From: Roseiarcus sp963829505
GTDB lineage: Bacteria > Pseudomonadota > Alphaproteobacteria > Rhizobiales > Beijerinckiaceae
Length of the DNA: 64,000 nucleotides
Assembly (NCBI GenBank): GCA_963829505.1
Contig: CAWHIL010000001.1
Coordinates: 1,922,001 to 1,986,000, forward strand
Direction of reading: 5' to 3'
Shown: positions 19,454 through 26,765 of the stretch, in pieces
Numbering within the stretch: the stretch's first letter is position 1
How the letters are laid out: the number at the start of each line of letters is the position of its first letter
The notes under the pieces: generated by a model
What the model was told of the DNA's origin: nothing
Databases searched by the model: none
The model's input: only the letters and a program-made list of their open reading frames with translations
Translations under genes and position numbers: made by a program

Positions 19454-19867
19454 GCCGCAGCCGACGGCCTCGCCCGCCACGATTGGGCGGTTCCCCCCGA
19501 CGCGGACGCCATCATCGTCGAGCTCGGCGCCAACGACATGCTGCGCGGCCTGCCGCCGCCGGCGATGAAAGCGGCGCTTGCCGCCATCCTCGACAAGGCG
19601 AAGGCGGCGCATCTGCCGATCCTGATCGCCGGCATGCGCGCCGCCCCCAATCTCGGGGCCGACTACGACGGAGCGTTCGACGCGGTCTACCCGGCGCTGG
19701 CGAACCAGTATGGCGCGATTCTCTACCCCTTCTTCCTCGAGGGGGTGGCGGACGATCCGAAGCTCAACCAGCCCGACGGGCTCCATCCGACGCCGGCGGG
19801 CGTCGAAGTGATCGTGAAGGAGATGCTGCCGTCGGTCGAGGCGCTGCTCGGGCGGGTGAAGGGATAG
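19454..19867 (+). pseudogene. 3'-truncated second copy of tesA
   Basis: An open frame matches TesA from ADGLAR (residue about 80 of tesA) to the identical end LLGRVKG and stop. Asn block GANDML and DGLHPTPAG survive, but the signal peptide, the Ser-bearing GDSL block and the Gly block are gone, so no active enzyme can be made. By eye the DNA is close to 87% identical to 17112-17522, mostly with third-position changes, so the copy is old or came from a relative. An internal ATG at 19538 could start a short peptide. Confidence 0.85.
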
Positions 19868-19895
19868 CGTCGAACACTCGGCGAGTTCGCGGCGC

Positions 19896-20183
19896 TCACG
19901 AACCAGGGGAGCGTTGATGAGCGTCAACGTAGGCGCGCAATACGGCGTTCATCCGCGTTAGATGACCTCTACCCTGCGCCTTGAACCAATCGACGACGTC
20001 CGCATCGAGACGCAAATGCACCGAAGTCTTGCCGCGCGGCATGACGACGCGAGCCTTTTTCCAAAAATCCTCGCCCAGCGATTCCGCCTCGGGCGCATCG
20101 GGGCGCGTTTGATCCTCGCCGCGCGCTCTCCTGGCTTTGATCTCGTCAAGTGAATATCTCACGGTAGTAGGTTTCTCGCTCAT
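19896..20183 (-). CDS. brnA: BrnA-type antitoxin
   Basis: 95 residues starting at ATG 20183 (SEKPTTVRYSLDEIKARR). The C-terminal ribbon-helix-helix-like part SVHLRLDADVVDWFKAQGRG and TRMNAVLRAYVDAH is the BrnA signature. It binds BrnT and represses the operon. Its first 38 bases overlap the 3' end of brnT. It appears intact, although the toxin gene is not. Confidence 0.88.
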   Translation of the reverse strand: MSEKPTTVRYSLDEIKARRARGEDQTRPDAPEAESLGEDFWKKARVVMPRGKTSVHLRLDADVVDWFKAQGRGHLTRMNAVLRAYVDAHQRSPGS

Positions 20184-20424
20184 ATTTGCTCGCCTTCTGC
20201 GATCCGGATGACGTTCTCGCCACGCCACGTGTAAGCCACGCGGTAAATCTCATGTCGACTCGGCCAAGGGCCATGAATCGCAGCTCGCCATAGTCCTCGC
20301 GATCATCGATCCTCTCAATGATCTCGTTGGCGAAAATCTCCGCCGCAGTAAGAAACGAGACGCCGTGCTTCGCGATGTTCAGCGCCGCCTTGTCGTCGTC
20401 CCACTCGAATTGCAGCTCATCCAT
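20146..20424 (-). pseudogene. brnT: BrnT toxin with two compensating frameshifts
   Basis: The ends match BrnT well: FEWDDDKAALNIAKHGVSF at the start and KASKYERETYY at the end. The middle does not. In the +1-related frame the missing core strands can be read as EIYRVAYTWRGENVIRI, between about 20253 and 20200. A one-base loss near 20252 and a loss of two (or eight) bases near 20199 together restore the frame. The 92-residue product therefore has about 18 scrambled residues in the catalytic beta-sheet and is probably inactive. Start ATG 20424. Confidence 0.8.
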
Positions 20425-20446
20425 TCAAAGTTCCAAGGCCAGATAA

Positions 20447-20460
20447 TACACAATTGTGTA
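20447..20460. promoter_or_regulatory. Palindromic operator candidate upstream of brnT
   Basis: TACACAATTGTGTA is a perfect 14-base palindrome 22 bases before the brnT start. On the minus strand it overlaps a TATTAT -10-like box. BrnTA operons are self-repressed by BrnA, so this is the likely binding site; that is inference from position and symmetry. Confidence 0.6.
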
Positions 20461-20646
20461 CACGCCTTCAACTGGTCGTCTTGACCGTTGAAATCAGTGG
20501 CCCGTTCGCTGTCCCTGCGGTGGGCGGGCGTAGCCGGGTCTTCCCACCGAAATCGTCCAAGGGCAATTGACGATCGGGGCCCGGATGAACGAATGCGGGC
20601 AGTCGGCGCCCGCGCCCTTGCATCTGCCCCTCGAGGAGACCCCATC

Positions 20647-21820
20647 TTGGATTTCGCCCTCAACGACGAACAGCGCATGCTCGTCGACACCGTGCGTTCG
20701 TTCATCGCCGAAGAACTCGCCCCGCTCGAGGACGCGGTCGAGGCGACGGGCGCTCTCGAGCCCGAGACGGCGAAAGCGATCCACGCAAAGGCGAAGGCGC
20801 TCGGCCTCTATGCGATGAACATCCCGGAAAAATTTGGCGGCGGCGGGCTCTCGGCGGTCGACCACATGCTGGCGGAGGAGCAGTTCGGCCGCACGACCGA
20901 CATCCTCGTCCGGCGCGCCTTCGGCAACGTCTACGAGATGCTGCTCGAATGCCGTGGCGCGCAGATCGAGCGCTGGCTGAAGCCGACGGTGCGCGGCGAG
21001 CGGGTGTGCTCGATCGCCATCACCGAACCCGGCGCGGGCTCCGACGCCGCCGCCATCAAGACGCGCGCGCGTCGCGACGGAAACGGCTGGCGGATCACCG
21101 GGAGCAAACATTTCATCAGCGACGGCGCGGTGTCGGACTTCTTCCTCGTCACCGCCGTGACCGACCCGTCCGCCGGCGCCAGGGGCATTTCTATGTTCCT
21201 CGTCGACAAGGGTCTCCCCGGCTTCACCATCGGCCGCGACCAGCCGATGATGGGTCTGCGCGGGACGAGCCACGTCGAGCTTTTCTTCGACGAGACGCCG
21301 GTCGAGGCGGTCGCCCTCCTCGGCCCCGAGGGCGGCGGCCTCAGGCTCGCGCTGACGACGTTGGGCCGTGTGCGCCTCGCGCAGGTCGGGGCGCGGGCGA
21401 TCGGCAAGGCGACGCTGGTGCTTGAAAAGACCATCGCATACGCCCGCGAGCGCAAGCAGTTCGGCAAGTCGCTCGGCGAGTTTCAGATGGTGCAGCAGAT
21501 GATCGCCGACTTCGATCGTCGAGATCAATTGCGCCCGCCTGCTTCTGCATCGCGCCGCCTTCGATCTCGACGCCGGCCGCGACGCGCGCGATCTCATCGC
21601 CATGGTCAAGGTCAACGCCGCCGAGACGCTCGGGCGCGTCGTCGACCGGGCGGTGCAGATTTATGGCGGCATGGGATTCTGCAAGGATCTGCCGATCGAA
21701 CGCTACTATCGCGACGCGCGCATCTACCGCATCTTCGACGGCGCCTCCGAGATCCATCGCTTCACCATCGCCCGCTCCGCCCTGCGCGGCGACGCCTCGC
21801 TCTACGACATCGGGGCCTGA
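20647..21820 (+). pseudogene. Acyl-CoA dehydrogenase with a frameshift
   Basis: The gene starts at TTG 20647 (DFALNDEQRMLVDTVRSF) with GAGGAG 12 bases upstream. ITEPGAGSDAAAIKTRA and GWRITGSKHFIS are the FAD/substrate motifs, and ERKQFGKSLGEFQMVQQMIAD leads to the break. One extra T near 21511 shifts the frame; the rest continues as SIVEINCARLLLHRAAFDLDAG, then QIYGGMGFCKDLPIERYYRDAR to a stop at 21820. With the base removed it is a full-length enzyme of about 390 residues for flavin-dependent acyl-CoA oxidation. Real mutation or sequencing error cannot be told apart here. The CoA-transferase follows at two bases' distance. Confidence 0.85.
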
Positions 21821-21822
21821 CG

Positions 21823-23349
21823 ATGGCGCGGGCGCAGTTCATGAGCGCGGACGAGGCGGCTTGCCTCCTCCGCGACGGCGACACGGTGGCGCTGATCGGC
21901 GGCGGCGGGGGGCTGATCGAGGCGGCCAGCCTCTTCGCCGCGGTCGAGCGGCGGTTTCTGGCGCAAGGGCGCCCGCGCGATCTCGCGCTCGTTCATTCGC
22001 TCGGGATCGGCGACCGCAAGACGCGCGGCCTCAACTGCCTCGCCCACGAGGGGCTGGTCCGCAAGGTGACCGGCGGCCACTGGGTGTGGTCGCCGAAGAT
22101 GCAGGAACTGGCGCGGACCAACCGCATCGAGGCCTATGTGCTGCCGGGCGGGGTTTTGATGCAGCTCTATCGCGAGATCGGCGCCGGCCGGCCGGGGCTG
22201 CTGTCGCATGTCGGGCTCGGCACCTTCGTCGATCCGCGGCTCGACGGGGGCCGCATGAACGAGGCGGCGAAGGAGACGCCGGTCGAAGTGATGACGGTCG
22301 GCGGCGACGAGTTCCTCTTCTATAAATCGTTCCCCGTCCACGTCGCGCTCCTGCGCGGCACGTTCGCCGACGACGAAGGCAATGTCAGCCTCGCCGAGGA
22401 GGCGGCCAATCTCGACATCCAGGCGGCCGCGCTCGCCGCCCACAATTCCGGCGGCAAGGTCATCGTCGAGGTGCGCGAGCGTGTGCGGGCAGGCGCGCTG
22501 CCGGCGCATTCCGTCGCCATTCCGGGCGCCTGGGTCGACGCCATCGTGGTCGCGCCCGACCAGACCATGACCTACGACATCGCCTACGACCCGGCGATGG
22601 CGGGCGTGACACGGCTGCCGCCGCATGTGCTGGACGTTCCCGCGCTCGACGAGCGGCAGGCGATCGCGCGCCGCGCGAGGGCCGAGCTTCAGGACGGCAT
22701 GGTGGTCAATTTCGGCTTTGGCGTCCCCGACGCGGTCGCGGCCCTCGTCGCTGAAGACGTCCGGGCCGGGCGCTATCTCCAGACCATCGAGCACGGCGTC
22801 TACGGCGGCGAACTCCTGACGGGCCTCGTCTTCGGCTTCTCGCGCAACGCCAGCGCCATGATCGACGCTCCCACGCAGTTCGACTTTTATTCCGGCGGCG
22901 GCCTCGACATCGCCTTCCTCGGTTTCGGCCAGGTCGACGCGGCCGGCAACGTCAACGCCTCGAAGCTTGGCGGCGTGCCGGTCGGGCCCGGCGGCTTCAT
23001 CGACATCGCCCAGAACGCGCGCAAGGTGGTGTTCTGCGGGACGTTCGACGCCAAGGGGGCGAAGCTGAAGATCGGCGCTGGGCGGCTCGAGGTCGTGAGC
23101 CAAGGCGCCTTGAAGAAATTCGTCCGCGAGGTCGACCAGATCACTTTTTCAGGGGCCGAAGCCCTGAAGCGCGGCCAGGAGGTTCTCTACGTCACCGAGC
23201 GCGCCGTCTTCCTCCTGACCGAGCGCGGCCCGACGCTGATCGAGATCGCGCCGGGCGCCGACCTCGACCGCGACGTCCTCGCGGGCATGGCGTTTGCGCC
23301 GGCGCTCGCCGAGCCGCTTGCGCTCATGCCGGCGGCGAGTTTTGGGTGA
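21823..23349 (+). CDS. Acyl-CoA:acetate/propionate CoA-transferase (Pct/YdiF type)
   Basis: 508 residues from ATG 21823, holding both CoA-transferase halves in one chain. The first half has DGDTVALIGGGGGLIEA and GDEFLFYKSFPVHVALLRG; the second has NFGFGVPDAVA and the active-site glutamate in TIEHGVYGGE near residue 325. The enzyme moves CoA between short acyl groups and acetate or propionate through a glutamyl-CoA intermediate. Start two bases after the acyl-CoA dehydrogenase stop implies one transcript for short-chain acid use. The frameshift upstream leaves this frame open backwards, but the product begins here. Confidence 0.87.
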   Translation: MARAQFMSADEAACLLRDGDTVALIGGGGGLIEAASLFAAVERRFLAQGRPRDLALVHSLGIGDRKTRGLNCLAHEGLVRKVTGGHWVWSPKMQELARTNRIEAYVLPGGVLMQLYREIGAGRPGLLSHVGLGTFVDPRLDGGRMNEAAKETPVEVMTVGGDEFLFYKSFPVHVALLRGTFADDEGNVSLAEEAANLDIQAAALAAHNSGGKVIVEVRERVRAGALPAHSVAIPGAWVDAIVVAPDQTMTYDIAYDPAMAGVTRLPPHVLDVPALDERQAIARRARAELQDGMVVNFGFGVPDAVAALVAEDVRAGRYLQTIEHGVYGGELLTGLVFGFSRNASAMIDAPTQFDFYSGGGLDIAFLGFGQVDAAGNVNASKLGGVPVGPGGFIDIAQNARKVVFCGTFDAKGAKLKIGAGRLEVVSQGALKKFVREVDQITFSGAEALKRGQEVLYVTERAVFLLTERGPTLIEIAPGADLDRDVLAGMAFAPALAEPLALMPAASFG

Positions 23350-23354
23350 GGGAG

Positions 23355-23690
23355 TTAGCCTCGGCCGCAACGCCCAAAGACAGCGAGCGCGGCGTCGGCG
23401 ACGGCGGCGCTCGCCCGCTCGGCGCGCGCGCGCCAGGCATCGCGTGAAAGCCGCAGATCCCTGACCATCGCCTGCAACGCCAAGAGTTCCGCCTGCTGCT
23501 CCGTCATGTCGTCTGTGGGGTCTCCGGCCACCCGCGCAAGCGGATCGCGCACCGATGCGTCGGAGTCGATGAGGAAACCGGCGAAGTCCGTCCGGCCGGC
23601 TGCCGCGCGTCCGGCGCGGATCGTCCGCCAGATCGAACTGGTGGCCTGTTCGGGATTCGTCGCGGCGTCGTCGAAACTGAAGGTCAGCAT
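23355..23690 (-). CDS. Hypothetical protein
   Basis: 111 residues, ATG with AAGGAA about nine bases upstream. The first half (LTFSFDDAATNPEQATSSIW, AAAGRTDFAGFLIDSD) looks like an ordinary soluble protein; the second half (QQAELLALQAMVRDLRLSRD) is a predicted helix rich in Ala and Arg, possibly a coiled coil. It is convergent to the CoA-transferase with five bases between stops. I do not recognise the family. Confidence 0.45.
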   Translation of the reverse strand: MLTFSFDDAATNPEQATSSIWRTIRAGRAAAGRTDFAGFLIDSDASVRDPLARVAGDPTDDMTEQQAELLALQAMVRDLRLSRDAWRARAERASAAVADAALAVFGRCGRG

Positions 23691-23898
23691 GAGGGCTATT
23701 CCTTGTAGCCAGAGTTCCAGGATTTGCGTGCGGGCCGCGCCCGGCCAAGCGGTCCAGCCTGCGTCAGGCGCTTCAGGCCCTGAATGTTTCGTCGTCCGAA
23801 CGGCGCCCCATGGCGCGCCGGGTCGAACTCGAACTGGCGTGCGGCAAGCGTCACGCTGCGGTCGAAACGTTTATCAAATCGTTACGATCGCGGACGGC

Positions 23899-23925
23899 GG
23901 CGGAGGCGCGGCCGGCGCCTCCGCC
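23899..23925. terminator. Hairpin after a minus-strand hypothetical gene
   Basis: GGCGGAGGCGC and GCGCCTCCGCC make a perfect 11-pair stem with a five-base loop, ten bases beyond the stop at 23935. There is no T-run, so it may slow polymerase or protect the RNA end rather than terminate alone. Confidence 0.5.
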
Positions 23926-23934
23926 CCCGACGCT

Positions 23935-24249
23935 TTAGCGCGCCCGAGCCAGCCGGCTACGGCCGGCGGCTTCGGCTGCGCGCATCTCGGCGGAGGTGAA
24001 GGTGGACTTCGGCAGACGCGGGTCGCCGAGACCGATTTCGATCTCGGCGATCCCGTCGCGCCGGACCCGCGAACAGACGGCGAGCGTCAGGTTGCGATAG
24101 GCGAATTGCAGATGGGCGATCTCGAGCCCTTTCGCCGCGACCGCGATCTCGCGGTAGGCGGCAAGCCCGGCGTCCTCGAGCCGGAGGCCGAGCGCCACGC
24201 GGGCGTCATGGGTGGGGACGACGACAACGGGAGCCTGAATGCGGAACAT
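23935..24249 (-). CDS. Hypothetical protein
   Basis: 104 residues beginning MFRIQAPVVVVPTHDARV. Valine-rich strands and a basic C-terminus (AEMRAAEAAGRSRLARAR) are visible, but no known motif. The ATG follows AGAGGTTCACG, a usable ribosome site. A hairpin lies after its stop and an AT-rich stretch upstream, which would suit a separately controlled gene. Function unknown. Confidence 0.42.
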   Translation of the reverse strand: MFRIQAPVVVVPTHDARVALGLRLEDAGLAAYREIAVAAKGLEIAHLQFAYRNLTLAVCSRVRRDGIAEIEIGLGDPRLPKSTFTSAEMRAAEAAGRSRLARAR

Positions 24250-24827
24250 CGTGAACCTCTCTTCGAATACGCAGAGCCATCGACGACAGGCAGAATCCGC
24301 CTGTCGCGATTCCCGGCGTTTCTAAGAGGTTGAATTTTCGAGCCCGTTTGGCCGCACGTCACATTACACGAACGACCGACGCAGATCAATAAAACGTCGT
24401 GCCCGACCGCACGAATGATCGCGAGCCGCGCCAGCTAGGATCTCTCTGCCAGCGGCAATGCGGCTCCTCTGGCGGACACGCCAGATGTTTTCTACGCGAG
24501 ACGCTCGCCTTTTCGAGTAAAATTTTGCTTTCCGAATGTCGAGCGTTTCGGTGGGTCTCGCCCTTCGCTCCGCTTCTAGTGATTTGAGGAATTGTAACAC
24601 GGGTAAGAGAAGTATAATATATCTGGATTTATCCGGGTTCTTTCTCGGACAGTGATTAATTTCACAATTATATATTGTTAATAAAGATCTAGCCTTCGCC
24701 GCCGCGGCCGGGTTGCGATTGGCGCCGCAAGCCGTTGAAAGGTTGAGAAACCGGCTTGGACGTGGCAAGGCAAGGCCTCCCGGATGGCCCGCCGGTCCTC
24801 GGAGCGGCCACCCGAAAGGGAAGCCGC
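24250..24827. other. AT-rich intergenic region upstream of purU
   Basis: 578 bases with no supported gene. Between about 24480 and 24690 the base composition drops sharply (AGTATAATATATC, TTTCACAATTATATATTG), unlike the rest of the window. It contains several TATAAT-like boxes on both strands and may be a control region or a leftover of transferred DNA. Confidence 0.5.
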
Positions 24828-25691
24828 ATGTCCCCCGAGCGTCACATCCTCACCCTCTCCTGCCGCAACCGGCCGGGGATCGTCGCCCGGGTCTCGGCCG
24901 CCCTGTTCGACGGCGGCTTCAACATTCTCGACGCCCAGCAGTTCGACGACACGATCACCGGCAGCTTCTTCATGCGGGTCGAATTCAATCCGGCCGGCGC
25001 GGAAGCCGACGTCGGGCGCTTCGGCGAGACCTTCCGGGCGCTCGCCGACAGCTTTGGCATGACCTGGTCGATGCGGCCGGCGAACACGCTGAAGCGGGTG
25101 GCGCTGATGGTGTCGCGGTTCGACCATTGCCTCGCCGATCTTCTCTATCGCTGGCGGAGCGGCGAACTGCCGATGGCGCCGGTCGCGATCATCGCCAACT
25201 ATCCGCGCGAGACATACGCCCACATCGACTTCGACGGCGTCCCCTTCCATTACCTGCCGGTGACGCGCGACACCAAGATGGAGCGCGAGGCCGACGCCTG
25301 GGAGGTCATCCGCGCCTCGGGCGCCGACCTCGTCGTGCTCGCCCGCTACATGCAGATCCTGTCGGACGGCTTCGCCGCCAAGCTCAGGGGCCGCTGCATC
25401 AACATCCACCACTCGTTCCTGCCGGGCTTCAAGGGGGCGAAGCCCTATCATCAGGCGCACGCGCGCGGGGTGAAGCTCATCGGCGCGACGGCGCATTTCG
25501 TCACCTCCGACCTCGACGAGGGGCCGATCATCGAGCAGGACGTCGAGCGCATCAGCCACCGCGACACGCCCGAGGTTCTGGTGCGCAAGGGGCGCGACAT
25601 CGAACGGCGGGTGCTCGCCCGGGCGCTCGCCAATGTGCTCGAGGACCGGGTGCTCCTGAACGACGGCAAGACGGTGGTCTTCGCCGACTGA
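24828..25691 (+). CDS. purU: Formyltetrahydrofolate deformylase PurU
   Basis: 287 residues from ATG 24828 with AAAGGGAAG upstream. An N-terminal ACT domain (HILTLSCRNRPGIVARVSAALFD) is followed by a formyltransferase fold with LARYMQILSDGF, the catalytic INIHHSFLPGFKGAKPYHQA (Asn and His) and TSDLDEGPIIEQD (Asp). It hydrolyses 10-formyl-THF to THF and formate, feeding purT-dependent purine synthesis or balancing the C1 pool. The ACT part would sense Gly/Met in studied homologues. Confidence 0.95.
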   Translation: MSPERHILTLSCRNRPGIVARVSAALFDGGFNILDAQQFDDTITGSFFMRVEFNPAGAEADVGRFGETFRALADSFGMTWSMRPANTLKRVALMVSRFDHCLADLLYRWRSGELPMAPVAIIANYPRETYAHIDFDGVPFHYLPVTRDTKMEREADAWEVIRASGADLVVLARYMQILSDGFAAKLRGRCINIHHSFLPGFKGAKPYHQAHARGVKLIGATAHFVTSDLDEGPIIEQDVERISHRDTPEVLVRKGRDIERRVLARALANVLEDRVLLNDGKTVVFAD

Positions 25692-25773
25692 AGCGGCCGC
25701 TCTACTTTCCAAGCCCCACGGCCAGGGATCATAGTCCCAAGCGGTTCGCCCCTTAACGTTTTGAGGTCCGAAG

Positions 25774-26634
25774 ATGAGCAACGTCGCATTCCTTGGCCTC
25801 GGCGTCATGGGCTTCCCCATGGCGGGCCATCTGGCGAAAGCCGGCCACGACACGATCGTCTACAATCGGACCGGCGCGGTCGCCGACAAATGGGTCGCCG
25901 AGCACGGCGGCCGCAGCGCCAGGACGCCGCGCGACGCCGCGGCGGGTCGCGACATCGTCCTTGCCTGCGTCGGCAACGACGACGACCTCCGCTCCGTCTG
26001 CCTCGGCGACCACGGCGCGTTCGCGGGCATGCGCGCCGGCGCGGTCTTTGTCGACCACACGACCGCCTCGGCGACGGTCGCGCGCGAACTCGCCGCGGCG
26101 GCGAGGGCGCTGGGTCTCGGCTTCGTCGACGCGCCGGTCTCCGGCGGCCAGGCGGGCGCGGTCAACGGCCAGCTTACCGCCATGTGCGGCGGCGAGGAGG
26201 GTGACTTCGCGACAGCCAAGCCGGTCATCGACGCTTACGCCAAGGCCTGCCGCCTCATGGGACCGGCGGGCGCGGGACAACTCACCAAAATGGTAAACCA
26301 GATCTGCCTCGCCGGGCTCATCGAGGGGCTCTCCGAGGCCATCCGCTTCGCCGAGCGCGCCGGCCTCGATCCAAAGGCGGTCGTCGAGGTGATCTCGAAG
26401 GGGGCGGCGCAGTCCTGGCAGATGGACCATCGTCACGAGACCATGATCGCGAGAAAATTCGACCACGGCTTCGCGGTCGACTGGATGCGCAAGGACCTCG
26501 CCATCTGCCTCGAGGAGGCCCGCCGGAACGGCGCCTCGCTGCCCGTGACCGCCCTCGTCGACCAGTTCTATGGCGAGATCCAGGGGGAGGGCGGCCGGCG
26601 CTTCGACACGTCGAGCCTGATCACCCGGCTCTGA
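25774..26634 (+). CDS. NAD(P)-dependent beta-hydroxyacid dehydrogenase (3-hydroxyisobutyrate dehydrogenase family)
   Basis: 286 residues. The Rossmann start VAFLGLGVMGFPMAGHL, the substrate loop DAPVSGGQAGAVNGQLTAMC near residue 117 and the catalytic lysine in GQLTKMVNQI near 171 identify the family. Members oxidise 3-hydroxyisobutyrate, tartronate semialdehyde or related acids; the exact substrate is not clear from motifs. It follows purU at 82 bases on the same strand. A decayed relative lies at 53383-54299. Confidence 0.88.
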   Translation: MSNVAFLGLGVMGFPMAGHLAKAGHDTIVYNRTGAVADKWVAEHGGRSARTPRDAAAGRDIVLACVGNDDDLRSVCLGDHGAFAGMRAGAVFVDHTTASATVARELAAAARALGLGFVDAPVSGGQAGAVNGQLTAMCGGEEGDFATAKPVIDAYAKACRLMGPAGAGQLTKMVNQICLAGLIEGLSEAIRFAERAGLDPKAVVEVISKGAAQSWQMDHRHETMIARKFDHGFAVDWMRKDLAICLEEARRNGASLPVTALVDQFYGEIQGEGGRRFDTSSLITRL

Positions 26635-26765
26635 GGCGCCATCAGCGGCTCCCCAACCCTTCGGCGCCTTGGCAGAGGCGCGCCGGTCGGCTAAGAGGGC
26701 GCCGCTCGGACCTTGACGAGCTTCAAGGCTGTCATTCCCGATGCGCGACGTGAGGCCGGAGCTTT

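Noticed and set aside
20488..23349. A single 953-residue fusion of acyl-CoA dehydrogenase and CoA-transferase
   Set aside because: The join is produced by a one-base frameshift at 21511; the proper dehydrogenase ending and stop (21820) exist in the next frame, and the CoA-transferase has its own ATG.
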